Shown here: in pieces, positions 1-6,402 of the stretch
Layout: each line of letters opens with the position of its first letter
Position numbering within the stretch: position 1 is the stretch's first letter
Source of the DNA: a virus
Strand: one strand, 5' to 3'
Length of the DNA stretch: 49,728 nt
IMG/VR virus record: IMGVR_UViG_3300022707_000934
Location: 1 to 49,728 of that record
The notes under the pieces: generated by a model
Database searches by the model: none
What the model saw: the letters and a program-made list of their open reading frames with translations, nothing else
Told to the model about the DNA's origin: nothing
Position numbers and translations under genes: made by a program

Positions 1-112
1 AAGGGGTTTGGCTGGGGCTGTGGGAATAGTTTACAGGCAGGGGAAGAGGGGAATAGACACAGCAAAGCACCAGCGCACAATGGAAATTATGTCTAATCTT
101 TTCTGTTGATTA

Positions 113-574
113 TCAGATGTTTACAGCTTCCACCTTTGAGATGGGTTGATCACATACAATCTTGATACCTATGTTGACTGCATTAGCTAGTTGACCATCA
201 AGACCTTGTGCCTTTCTGTAAATATCATAGAAGTTCCTTGTGCCGTTGGCATATCCGGCGAACTCCTTCCCGTCTGAAGCTATCTCAGCCTCATCAAACC
301 CTTTCATAACCATCTCCTGAGAACGGATGGCAATCACCTCAGCGAAATCTTTCTGCTCCTTAAGTATACCTGACTCCAAGGTCGTGACTTGATCTACCCT
401 CTCATCCAGTTCCTTACGTTTCTTAGATAAGCCTTGCTTATAGACATATTGGGTAATGGCTCTGGGATTAATGCCTGTCAATTCCGATATTTCGGACGGT
501 TGAAGACCTTCCTGCATGTATAGTCTTTTGATCTTAATTTTCTGTCTGTATGTTATTTTATAGTTTATAGACAT
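113..574 (-). CDS. helix-turn-helix protein, candidate terminase small subunit
   Basis: About 153 residues. The N-terminal 40 residues form a helix-turn-helix (LQPSEISELTGINPRAITQY region), followed by a charged helical, probably coiled-coil middle and a short C-terminal tail. That order is usual for small terminase subunits, which bind packaging sites and hand DNA to the large subunit; a transcription regulator is the main alternative. I chose the ATG at 574; a GTG at 619 would add 15 residues, including an internal AAGGAG too far from the ATG to be its ribosome site. It faces away from the early operon, so it is also placed to act as a divergent regulator. If the genome is circular it would be the first gene of the leftward operon, many genes ahead of the large terminase. 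The DNA-binding call is fairly sure; the terminase role is an inference. Confidence 0.6.
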   Translation of the reverse strand: MSINYKITYRQKIKIKRLYMQEGLQPSEISELTGINPRAITQYVYKQGLSKKRKELDERVDQVTTLESGILKEQKDFAEVIAIRSQEMVMKGFDEAEIASDGKEFAGYANGTRNFYDIYRKAQGLDGQLANAVNIGIKIVCDQPISKVEAVNI

Positions 575-864
575 ATTATATATGCGGTGGATATGAAAAC
601 CGGGCTCCTTGCGGATCACGATTTAACTATATATATCTGAATATGCGGTTGTTCACAAGCGTTTATTCCCTGGTGGTTGTGGTTGGGGAAGACATCGCTT
701 TAAGCTCAGTGGGCAGATCCAGCCCTGAACGGTCGCTGACTGCGCAGCTCTCTAGCTGTCGTTCATCGGCTTTCAAGAGCCTCAGAATTAGCAGCCTTAC
801 GGCTTTTGGAGAAGCGGGTGCGCGATGATAAGGTGTTATATTTCATGGTGTCAAGAATATACGG

Positions 865-947
865 AAACGGGGGCAGTGATAGCCACGGTAACTCAACATA
901 GCCTTAACGGGTTACAGGATGGATGAATCTCAAACGGGGACAGTGAA
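865..947. repeat. pair of related 16-base direct repeats (ACGGGGrCAGTGA)
   Basis: AAACGGGGGCAGTGAT at 865-880 and AAACGGGGACAGTGAA at 932-947 match at 14 of 16 positions with starts 67 bases apart. They resemble GACGGGGGCAGCGATA at 4035-4050 inside the initiator gene. They may be binding sites for the initiator or for the helix-turn-helix protein at 113-574. No protein has been shown to bind them. Confidence 0.45.
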
Positions 948-1047
948 ATAGTTGTAAAGGAATGGAGCTTTGTGTCGGTTTCCCCTAAGTCTGGAACAAT
1001 CAGGGGAAGTGATATTGAAAATAAATGCATCTTTTTAATCAATTGAT

Positions 1048-1076
1048 TTGACAAGTAGAAACAATTAGTGTTTTTA
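1048..1076 (+). promoter_or_regulatory. candidate early promoter
   Basis: A perfect TTGACA at 1048-1053 is followed after 17 bases by TTTTTA, a poor -10 box, within AT-rich DNA. It lies about 45 bases before the first rightward gene. The -35 match and location are good and the -10 is weak, so a host with different promoter rules is possible. Confidence 0.3.
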
Positions 1077-1097
1077 TTGATCTCACATCGAATTAAC

Positions 1098-1107
1098 AAC
1101 ATCAAAT
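1098..1107 (+). promoter_or_regulatory. leader motif AACATCAAAT before gene 1120-1602
   Basis: Best-spaced member of a motif that recurs directly upstream of several rightward genes: 1661-1669 before 1682, a CCATCAAAT variant at 2018-2026 before 2028, 2609-2617 before 2632, and 10471-10479 plus 10484-10492 before and overlapping 10491. Here and at 1661 it ends exactly 12 bases before the ATG. These genes lack a Shine-Dalgarno sequence. The function, translational or regulatory, is inferred only from the repetition. Confidence 0.45.
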
Positions 1108-1119
1108 AGAGAGTAAATT

Positions 1120-1602
1120 ATGAAAGAAATCACTATAAAACTATACCAACTAGGGGAACTCGACAAAGAGGCCTGGGAAAGCGCAATTGCAGAATTGTAT
1201 GACATTAATACGACTCATGACTGGTGGGAAGACATCGAGGAGGATGCGAAACTGGTGGGCCTGAAACTCATTAGCTTCGATGTCATAAGAGAGAGATCCT
1301 GCGACCTTGCATATGCTGAAAGTATTGAAAAGGTTTGTGGCAAGATTTTAGGCAATCACGGCTCAAGTTGTGAGACATGGCGGCAGGCAAGTTTCCACTT
1401 AGCAGAATATAATAAGGCTTATAAAAAAGATGATGAGGCGGGCATGATTGCAGTCGAAGAAAGCTTTTTAAAGGCTATCGGTAAAGCTTATCAGGTATTG
1501 CTTCGGCAGGATTTGGAGGATCGAACCAGCGAGGAACAGATCATTGAGACTATCAAAGCCAATGAATATTGGTTTACCGAGAACGGCAGATTATACAGTT
1601 AA
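1120..1602 (+). CDS. conserved phage hypothetical protein, first gene of the rightward arm
   Basis: 160 residues, acidic, mainly helical, with an early WWEDIEEDAKLVGLKL segment. From memory this matches a small protein widespread in phage early regions (pattern: Y.f.eL...a...a...........WWed..edAk.iGl.i..fd), but I know no assigned function. There are no membrane segments and no catalytic motif that I can name. The ATG follows GAGAGTAAATT; the leader motif AACATCAAAT ends 12 bases before it, the same spacing as for the next gene. Possibly an early host-takeover protein, by position only. Confidence 0.8.
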   Translation: MKEITIKLYQLGELDKEAWESAIAELYDINTTHDWWEDIEEDAKLVGLKLISFDVIRERSCDLAYAESIEKVCGKILGNHGSSCETWRQASFHLAEYNKAYKKDDEAGMIAVEESFLKAIGKAYQVLLRQDLEDRTSEEQIIETIKANEYWFTENGRLYS

Positions 1603-1681
1603 TGTTTAAACCTTCACCAAGCCTTCACCGAGGGCTTGCTTGAGCGTTTCACGCTTACAAACATCAAATTAAAGTAATATT
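1603..1681 (+). promoter_or_regulatory. structured intergenic leader with two hairpins
   Basis: A CAAGCC/GGCTTG hairpin is followed at once by TGAGCG-tttca-CGCTTA (one wobble pair). Next come ACATCAAAT (1661-1669) and a 12-base spacer to the next ATG. CCTTCACC occurs twice in a row just upstream. There is no T-run, so this is not an ordinary terminator; an RNA processing or stability element is possible. Confidence 0.4.
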
Positions 1682-1963
1682 ATGAGAATCACACTTAAAT
1701 TCCTAGAGGCACAAATAACACGGCTTAACAATCTGACTAATAGCCCGGAAACACCCTGGAGAAAGGCTGACGGAAAGCTGAGGGCCAACATTGGCAACTA
1801 TCACTTAGACCAAGCTTATGGAGGCTGCAAGTTAGTCCGTATGCATAACGAAGGTGGCGCAATTGAGGATGTTTTGCATACTGGATATGTAGGCAAGCGG
1901 GAAGTGAGCAATGCTATTGATGGGTTTATCCGAGGCATCCATGCAGGCAAAGAATTGGCTTAA
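1682..1963 (+). CDS. conserved phage hypothetical protein
   Basis: 93 residues, soluble, with an aromatic, glycine-containing middle (GNYHLDQAYGGCKLVRM) and a helical end. It resembles a small protein often seen in phage early operons that I cannot tie to a function. It has its own upstream leader with hairpins and the ACATCAAAT motif, and no Shine-Dalgarno sequence. It is followed by two strong hairpins, so it may be processed as a separate transcript unit. Confidence 0.75.
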   Translation: MRITLKFLEAQITRLNNLTNSPETPWRKADGKLRANIGNYHLDQAYGGCKLVRMHNEGGAIEDVLHTGYVGKREVSNAIDGFIRGIHAGKELA

Positions 1964-1973
1964 TTATTATTGA

Positions 1974-2013
1974 GGGGGGATTTACGCCCCCCGACTATAG
2001 CAATCAAGCTATA
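1974..2013 (+). terminator. double hairpin (possible terminator or processing site)
   Basis: GGGGGG (1974-1979) pairs perfectly with CCCCCC (1987-1992) across a 7-base loop. TATAGC (1996-2001) then pairs with GCTATA (2008-2013). There is no T-run, so intrinsic termination would be weak; protection or cleavage of the transcript is an equal possibility. The next gene starts 14 bases on. Confidence 0.45.
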
Positions 2014-2027
2014 CTAACCATCAAATT

Positions 2028-2240
2028 ATGACCGAACCAGAGCGAATAATAGCCCAATTCACGAATGGCAGCAAACCAATGGCATTGGCCATTTTCCTAG
2101 ATTCCGGCCTGACAGCCTCAGAGCTTAAAACTGAGCTTTTCAAGTGGGAAGACGAACTAATCGTATGTGACATACTGGCCTATTTTGTCGATCAGATGAA
2201 GGAGGCATACAACCACCATGTCAGAAAGGTAACACCATGA
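2028..2240 (+). CDS. hypothetical small acidic protein
   Basis: 70 residues, helical and acidic, not recognised. It starts at an ATG one base after CCATCAAAT and has no Shine-Dalgarno sequence. Its stop overlaps the next start as ATGA, so the two are probably translationally coupled. Confidence 0.65.
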   Translation: MTEPERIIAQFTNGSKPMALAIFLDSGLTASELKTELFKWEDELIVCDILAYFVDQMKEAYNHHVRKVTP

Positions 2241-2404
2241 CCAAAAGGACTATAATACAAGAGATCATCTACTATAAAAAGAAGTTTGGAGAAATGCGAG
2301 CCGATGAGGGGGCAAAGCTTGAAGTCTTGGAACTCTCTGACCTATTCGACATTCGGGACAAGTGGCAACATGTCGCTATCGTAAGGGGAAAGGCTGACCA
2401 GTGA
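2237..2404 (+). CDS. hypothetical small protein (55 residues)
   Basis: Too short for a usual 60-codon cut-off, but well supported by position: its ATG overlaps the previous stop (ATGA) and its own stop overlaps the next GTG (GTGA), with no gap. The product is charged and helical, beginning MTKRTIIQEIIYYKKKFGEM. There are no recognisable motifs. Confidence 0.65.
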   Translation: MTKRTIIQEIIYYKKKFGEMRADEGAKLEVLELSDLFDIRDKWQHVAIVRGKADQ

Positions 2405-2592
2405 GAAATTATAAATTAAAACTTGTGCTTGGCTGCTTGGTCTATCGCATCAAAAAATATAGGTTCTTGCGTAGGCTTCAAAAGTCACAGAAGGCTAGGA
2501 TTGAAGCCAGGAAAAAGGTTATGAGGCAAATAGCAATTGAAGCAAACTGGAAGCCTTACAATATTGACGATCTAAGGAACCCTAAGTCATAG
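2401..2592 (+). CDS. hypothetical small basic protein
   Basis: 63 residues, very rich in Arg and Lys, with a hydrophobic stretch near residues 6-15 (LKLVLGCLVY). It could be a short membrane-associated or nucleic-acid-binding peptide. The GTG start is chosen because it forms a GTGA overlap with the upstream stop. Not recognised. Confidence 0.6.
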   Translation: MRNYKLKLVLGCLVYRIKKYRFLRRLQKSQKARIEARKKVMRQIAIEANWKPYNIDDLRNPKS

Positions 2593-2631
2593 AACATCAA
2601 CTAATTAAACATCAAATAAAAACCAAATACC

Positions 2632-2778
2632 ATGACTAAAGAAGAAGAAATAGAACACCTAAAAAATAAACTCGCTGAACAAAAATGCCTGTTAATCCTG
2701 GCAGTCAATAAACTTGGCATTCTCTCAGACGAAGCGAAAAGCACTGAGATATTCATCAGGACGGAGCTTCAATCGTGA
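2632..2778 (+). CDS. hypothetical 48-residue helical protein
   Basis: ATG at 2632, 14 bases after a leader motif copy (ACATCAAAT 2609-2617). The product begins MTKEEEIEHLKNKLAEQ and looks like a short coiled coil. Its stop overlaps the following GTG as GTGA. Below common length limits; not recognised. Confidence 0.6.
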   Translation: MTKEEEIEHLKNKLAEQKCLLILAVNKLGILSDEAKSTEIFIRTELQS

Positions 2779-2990
2779 GCGAGGAAATGCCAGAATATAA
2801 AGTCAGCTTTTCTGCTGTTATTATCGCCTCTAACCCTGTAAATGCTACAGCGAAGATGATTCAGAAAATCAAACGGGGCGAACTCAATGCGGAGCTAACT
2901 CAATTCAGGAGCCGGAATAAATTTGTAGTCATTCCGCGCACCTGGGAAACAACGCTAGGAACCTTAAACACAATACAACATGGAAAATAA
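2775..2990 (+). CDS. hypothetical small protein
   Basis: 71 residues with alternating hydrophobic segments (YKVSFSAVIIASNPVNATAKMIQKIKRGEL), suggesting a small alpha/beta fold. The GTG start is chosen for its overlap with the previous stop; an ATG at 2787 would remove four residues. The 3' end overlaps the next gene by 11 bases. Confidence 0.6.
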   Translation: MSEEMPEYKVSFSAVIIASNPVNATAKMIQKIKRGELNAELTQFRSRNKFVVIPRTWETTLGTLNTIQHGK

Positions 2991-3180
2991 AGAGAAAAAA
3001 GGGGGCGCACCAGTCGGCAATAGGAATGCAGCCAAACGGAGCGACCGGATAAAGAGCGTTCAGGTTCAATTCACGGCCAGGGAGGGCCAGGTTGCGGCTT
3101 GGGTGCGACGATACCAAGCATCTGACTGCAAGAGCTTTGCAGCTTGGATGAGACTAACACTCGACCGCACAAGAAAGTAA
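2980..3180 (+). CDS. small DNA-binding-like protein with GGAPVGNRNAAK signature
   Basis: 66 residues. The N-terminal GGAPVGNRNAAK stretch is a familiar start of small proteins in phages and mobile elements, in which a basic, flexible arm precedes a short helical segment (here FTAREGQVAAWVRRYQA, then FAAWMRLTLD). This resembles a ribbon-helix-helix or mobilisation-type accessory DNA binder. That role is family resemblance, not shown. It sits just before the replication region. Confidence 0.6.
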   Translation: MENKEKKGGAPVGNRNAAKRSDRIKSVQVQFTAREGQVAAWVRRYQASDCKSFAAWMRLTLDRTRK

Positions 3181-3183
3181 ATT

Positions 3184-3492
3184 ATGAAATATCAAATATT
3201 GAAAAGCGACTTAAAGGAAACATGGCAAGATCATCCGGACATAACTGCCGAGATGAACTCATTTATGCATCACACTGGCAGGATGGCAGACGCCCATAAA
3301 TTATTATCGGGCTTTAAAATCACTCCGGAGATCATTACCATCGTCTTTATAGGGTCATTTTATAATCATCAATCAGAGCTTGCCAAGCTTTCATCCGATA
3401 AGGCTTCCGAGCTAGATAGTGCTGAATTTGATCAGCTTATGATATTTGCCAGGGCTGTCGAAACCGGCATGAATATCATCAATCAGAGCTAA
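3184..3492 (+). CDS. hypothetical helical protein
   Basis: 102 residues, all-helical in appearance, with no metal or nucleotide motif. It starts at an ATG three bases after the previous stop, preceded by AGTAAATT and no Shine-Dalgarno sequence. It is the last gene before the structured leader of the replication genes. Confidence 0.65.
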   Translation: MKYQILKSDLKETWQDHPDITAEMNSFMHHTGRMADAHKLLSGFKITPEIITIVFIGSFYNHQSELAKLSSDKASELDSAEFDQLMIFARAVETGMNIINQS

Positions 3493-3509
3493 CATAGTCT
3501 AAAAAAGGA

Positions 3510-3665
3510 TTTGACAGGGGCCGGGATCTTTGCATTCTGGCCCTTATTGTGCGATATAGAGAGAAAAATAATAATCCTTTTAAGGCGTTAAGCCGTTCCC
3601 TGACATTTTCTCTCATGGGTTTTTGTCGCACAATGGGGAACGGCTTAATGCTTTTTAAGGGTTAG
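3510..3665 (+). promoter_or_regulatory. interlocked inverted-repeat leader of the initiator gene (possible RNA pseudoknot)
   Basis: Three sets of complementary arms interleave. ATTGTGCGA 3546-3554 pairs perfectly with 3626-3634. GAGAGAAAA 3559-3567 pairs perfectly with 3606-3614. GCGTTAAGCCGTTCCC 3585-3600 pairs with 3636-3651, 15 of 16 Watson-Crick plus one G-U, and the pairing continues past two mismatches to 3575/3661. The order A-B-C-B'-A'-C' means the inner arm C pairs outside its own hairpin, which is an H-type pseudoknot layout or a pair of alternative folds. The AAGGG just before the ATG at 3666 lies in the last arm and would be masked by it. A separate hairpin (3516-3522 with 3539-3545) and a TTGACA at 3511 lie upstream. 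A control element for the initiator gene or an origin structure are the two readings. Confidence 0.7.
3615..3665 (+). CDS. 16-codon leader ORF abutting the initiator start
   Basis: An ATG at 3615 opens a frame of 16 codons whose TAG stop (3663-3665) touches the initiator ATG at 3666 in the same frame. The translated peptide would be MGFCRTMGNGLMLFKG. Ribosomes on it would open arms A' and C' of the leader structure, so it could act as a control peptide, and amber readthrough would extend the initiator. It has no ribosome site that I can see and could be chance. Confidence 0.3.
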   Translation: MGFCRTMGNGLMLFKG

Positions 3666-4448
3666 ATGGCAGACGATAGCATAGCATTCATCAAACTTGC
3701 CCGGAAAGTATTCGATTCCGAAAACTGGCTAGAACCGAGGACTTTTTCAAAGTTTGAAGCTTGGCTAGACATGATCAAAGAGGCCAGATGGGGTAAAGAA
3801 TCCAGGTCAGTGTGGGTCAATGAAAGGATAATCAAGGTCTACCGAGGGGAGATATTAATGAGCCATAGGTTCATGAGCCAAAGGTGGGGCTGGTCTGAGG
3901 GCAAAGTAAACAGATGGATAAAGCTTCTCAAAACAGAGGGGCAGATAGAGGCACTGACGAGGGCAGGGGTAACAGTCCTAAAGCTTTCTAACTATGAGAC
4001 TTATAATACACCCCATAGTGGTGACGGGGGCACAGACGGGGGCAGCGATAAGGGCAGTGATGGAGGCACAGACGGGGGCAAAACAGAAGAAGGAAAGAAG
4101 GGAAAGAAAGTAAAGAACTCTAAGGGAGAGAAAAAGCCCAAGGCCAAGAAGCCTCAAAACGAGTGGGAGGGACTGCCGGATTTATTGAACAATGAGATGT
4201 TCAAGGCCAAGTGGGGTGACTACGAGAGATACCGAGTTCTACGGAAAATATCAAAACTTTTACACACATCAAAGGTTCACAATTGGAATCGAATGACTAA
4301 ATGGGGCATGGCAGATTCCATTGAATCCATTGACCAGACTATCCGCAGCCAATGGCAGGGTCTCTTCAAGCCCAAGAAGGAAGCAGGCAGTCAAATCGAG
4401 ATGAGCCACGATGAAATGTATAACGAGAAATCAGAATACGGGATATAA
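3666..4448 (+). CDS. replication initiator-like protein (winged helix, DnaD/O-like organisation)
   Basis: 260 residues. Residues 1-110 look like a winged-helix replisome-organiser domain: short helices, an RGEILMSHRFMSQRWGWSEGKVNRWIKLLKTEG turn-helix core and a following strand (VTVLKLSNYETY). Residues 118-160 are a Gly/Asp then Lys-rich linker built on five tetrapeptide units. The C-terminal part, rich in Trp and basic residues, ends with an IRSQWQGLF-type segment common in phage initiators. The role inferred is origin binding and recruitment of the adjacent DnaC-like loader, as lambda O does with P. The ATG at 3666 follows AAGGGTTAG, so it does have a Shine-Dalgarno-like site, within a structured leader. 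Confidence 0.7.
   Translation: MADDSIAFIKLARKVFDSENWLEPRTFSKFEAWLDMIKEARWGKESRSVWVNERIIKVYRGEILMSHRFMSQRWGWSEGKVNRWIKLLKTEGQIEALTRAGVTVLKLSNYETYNTPHSGDGGTDGGSDKGSDGGTDGGKTEEGKKGKKVKNSKGEKKPKAKKPQNEWEGLPDLLNNEMFKAKWGDYERYRVLRKISKLLHTSKVHNWNRMTKWGMADSIESIDQTIRSQWQGLFKPKKEAGSQIEMSHDEMYNEKSEYGI
4021..4080 (+). repeat. five tandem 12-base repeats inside the initiator gene (candidate origin iterons)
   Basis: Unit ends fall at 4032, 4044, 4056, 4068 and 4080, exactly 12 bases apart. The units are gtgacgggggca, cagacgggggca, gcgataagggca, gtgatggaggca and cagacgggggca. They encode the tetrapeptides GDGG, TDGG, SDKG, SDGG and TDGG in the linker. Lambdoid initiator genes carry their origin iterons at an equivalent place. 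A plain low-complexity linker would also give 12-base periodicity, so the origin role is an inference. Confidence 0.55.
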
Positions 4449-4451
4449 ATT

Positions 4452-5282
4452 ATGACAGCGACAATTGAGCAAACAGAGCAAGCTAGGGTCTATGAGGCAA
4501 CAGGCTTCAGGATTCAGGACGAAGAACGCCAACGGTCAAGCATGGAACGCGAGATGGTTAAGACCTGGCAGGGCGAGGACAGATGGGAGAAGGGGAAGTG
4601 TAAAGTCTGCGGATTCCAATTGCCCTATGATGACGATGATGTCGATTATCAGGGCATCAAGGGGATATTTACTACTGTCTGCGATGGGTGCGGAGAGATC
4701 ACAGATGAGCATTTCGATGGAGATGGGGGCAAAGTCGCGTCATTAACCCCTAAATGGAGCGAGAACTGTCCATTATTGTTTCAGGACATCACCCTAAACC
4801 TTGACCTCAGCAGAAATGATATAAATTTGGTCTCTTACAAGAAAGTGGCTGATTGGAGGTATAACAAGCAAGGGATGTATATCTCAGGGGACTCAGGGAA
4901 GGGCAAAACTGCTGCTATATGGGCTTTATGCCGGAATATTGAACGGGAGACAGGGACGGCCCCTCAAGTCATCAAGGCGGTGGCCTTAGCAGGTAGGTTG
5001 GCTCGGTCAGCGAAGGACTTGGATGTGACTCAAGTTACCTGGATGATCCGGAGGAAAGTCCTGATAATTGACGATCTTGGCAAGGAGAAGATTACCCCCT
5101 CTTTTACTGCTCAATTATTCGAGGTCATTAACGGCAGGTATGAGCAATTCAGGCCAACAATAGTCACAACCAAGTTCAGGGGCGAGTCCTTGAAGAAACG
5201 ATTCAGCAATATTGGTGAGGATTCTACCGGGAATGACATTATCCGGAGGCTGGGTCAAACTTGCGAGGCGATAGACTTCTAA
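4452..5282 (+). CDS. DnaC-like helicase loader, AAA+ ATPase
   Basis: 276 residues. Four cysteines (C50, C53, C77, C80) form a likely zinc ribbon. The AAA+ core follows, with Walker A GDSGKGKT (146-153), Walker B LIIDDLG (204-210) and a sensor-like IVTTKF (237-242), in the arrangement of DnaC/DnaI/IstB-type loaders. It would load the host replicative helicase at the phage origin, which fits the absence of a phage helicase or polymerase gene. It lies three bases after the initiator gene and its TAA overlaps the next ATG. The start is the ATG after GGGATATAAATT, without a Shine-Dalgarno sequence. Confidence 0.88.
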   Translation: MTATIEQTEQARVYEATGFRIQDEERQRSSMEREMVKTWQGEDRWEKGKCKVCGFQLPYDDDDVDYQGIKGIFTTVCDGCGEITDEHFDGDGGKVASLTPKWSENCPLLFQDITLNLDLSRNDINLVSYKKVADWRYNKQGMYISGDSGKGKTAAIWALCRNIERETGTAPQVIKAVALAGRLARSAKDLDVTQVTWMIRRKVLIIDDLGKEKITPSFTAQLFEVINGRYEQFRPTIVTTKFRGESLKKRFSNIGEDSTGNDIIRRLGQTCEAIDF

Positions 5283-5746
5283 TGCCGATTGAATTTAATT
5301 GGTGGGAAGACATGAATCCTCTGCACCAGCAAGAACTGAGGGCGAGGCAGGCCATGATGGATCAGGAGGCAGCGAGGCGAGATATGGCTGATGCTTTTAA
5401 AGTTCCCCCTGGTTTCTTTGAGCAGCAGAACCAGCAACAGGCAGCAGGGCCGGATTTTAGGCCGAGAGGCTTAACCGAGCAATTGGTAATAGATAACCTG
5501 AAACTCATTTTAAAGAACAAAACTCCGGGGCACGATCTGGATGCGGTGCTTGGTATGTTGTGGCATGACTACGGGGTGAAATGGGCTAAGTATGAAAATG
5601 CTGAAACCGGAACTGTCTGGTATGGCCCGATGCCCAGGCCACTCAATGAATCAGAAGTCCCTGAGCCTAAAGAGGTTGACTTTGACACAATGAAACGGGC
5701 TGATGTAGTCCACGAACCAGAACAAAAACGCATAACCGATGGATGA
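5282..5746 (+). CDS. hypothetical protein of the replication operon
   Basis: 154 residues, acidic, Gln- and Pro-rich around residues 40-60 (FFEQQNQQQAAG). A compact middle (RGLTEQLVIDNLKLILKN ... LWHDYGVKW) suggests a small helical domain. I start at 5282, where ATG overlaps the loader stop (TAATG); an upstream frame opening at 5261 would lie inside the loader. No function recognised; a replication accessory role is suggested only by position. Confidence 0.7.
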   Translation: MPIEFNWWEDMNPLHQQELRARQAMMDQEAARRDMADAFKVPPGFFEQQNQQQAAGPDFRPRGLTEQLVIDNLKLILKNKTPGHDLDAVLGMLWHDYGVKWAKYENAETGTVWYGPMPRPLNESEVPEPKEVDFDTMKRADVVHEPEQKRITDG

Positions 5747-6002
5747 AAATGAAATTAATACTGCCTTCGAACAGACACGGAAAAACACTGAAGCTTCAAA
5801 CCTTCATCACTTCTCAACGAGATTGTGGGAACGTCACCATCTGGCAGCCACGCCCGATGCCATTGACTCCATCAAGGCGAAACTCACGAAGCAGAAATTC
5901 TGGCGACATCATAAAGGCAAAGACCTCTATCGGATTCGGTTCATGGGCCGGAGCATGGTTATATGGACTATACACGGGAAAGAACTCTACACAGTAACAT
6001 GA
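5739..6002 (+). CDS. conserved phage hypothetical protein
   Basis: 87 residues with an HHFSTRLWERHHLAATPDAIDSI segment and a C-terminal beta pair (YRIRFMGRSMVIWTIHGKELYTV). Similar small proteins are common in phage genomes without a known role. It overlaps the previous gene by 8 bases. A second frame from 5743 is Ser/Arg-rich and reads as a shadow. The terminal strands resemble small RelE-like folds, but I do not claim that. Confidence 0.6.
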   Translation: MDENEINTAFEQTRKNTEASNLHHFSTRLWERHHLAATPDAIDSIKAKLTKQKFWRHHKGKDLYRIRFMGRSMVIWTIHGKELYTVT

Positions 6003-6021
6003 GAATCAAAAAAGTTAGACA

Positions 6022-6402
6022 ATGAAAATAAAACCTCAAGAAATAGTAGTCACATTACCACATGATTTGCCGAGCCATGTGGTAGATTTTTGTAAAAGAA
6101 ATAAAGCAGTCTTGGTTGCATTAGCAGGGCATTATCTCGATGAGCATTACCCCTCTTATTTAGCCGGACGACTCCCTATACGCGAAATAAATGACAGCAG
6201 GTATGTAGTGAGGACTGAAGGGGGATCGTCGTCGGAGCGAGGGTTAGGGCGAAAAGATGTTGATGATAAGGAATTTCCCCTAAAGTTTGATTTCTATTTA
6301 ATCCCTATAATTCACGATGAATCTATTCAGTATTGGTGGGCTGAGAAAGAGCCTGATTTTGCTGAGAGAGAGGCCGAATATATTCAAGCTATGCTGCTAT
6401 GA
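6022..6402 (+). CDS. hypothetical protein
   Basis: 126 residues, soluble and acidic toward the end, not recognised. It begins with a short beta strand (KPQEIVVTLP) and a helix. The ATG lies 20 bases after the previous stop with only AAAAAAGTTAGACA upstream. The stop overlaps the next start as ATGA. Confidence 0.6.
   Translation: MKIKPQEIVVTLPHDLPSHVVDFCKRNKAVLVALAGHYLDEHYPSYLAGRLPIREINDSRYVVRTEGGSSSERGLGRKDVDDKEFPLKFDFYLIPIIHDESIQYWWAEKEPDFAEREAEYIQAMLL

Larger units (their letters stand above)
620..1119. other. 500-base non-coding divergent region with structured segments and a repeat pair
   Basis: No credible gene lies here; the two short frames have low-quality translations. Bases 640-840 are GC-rich and foldable: CAGCT 745-749 pairs with AGCTG 754-758. 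A D-arm-like string (703-719, AGCTCAGTGGGCAGATC) is present, but no matching T arm or acceptor stem. A near-repeat AAACGGGGGCAGTGAT (865-880) and AAACGGGGACAGTGAA (932-947) resembles the 12-base repeats inside the initiator gene at 4021-4080. The last 100 bases are AT-rich and carry the likely early promoter. The region probably holds promoters for both directions and perhaps a structured RNA or origin-related sites. Confidence 0.5.

Noticed and set aside
640-780. A complete tRNA around the AGCTCAGTGGGCAG string
   Set aside because: No acceptor pairing, poor anticodon stem and no TTC loop; kept only as a structured segment.
643-1105. Open frames 643-828 (+) and 893-1105 (-)
   Set aside because: Low-quality translations, no ribosome site, and they lie in a structured divergent promoter region with repeats.
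3511-3539. TTGACA at 3511 as a full promoter for the initiator gene
   Set aside because: No -10 box at 16-18 bases; the place is inside a GC-rich hairpin.
1220-5312. Repeated GGTGGGAAGACAT at about 1220 and 5300, with a similar string near 680
   Set aside because: Two copies simply encode the WWED residues in different proteins; too few for a site family.
5743-5997. 84-codon frame overlapping 5739-6002
   Set aside because: Ser/Arg-rich translation typical of a shadow frame; the 5739 frame has a credible fold pattern.
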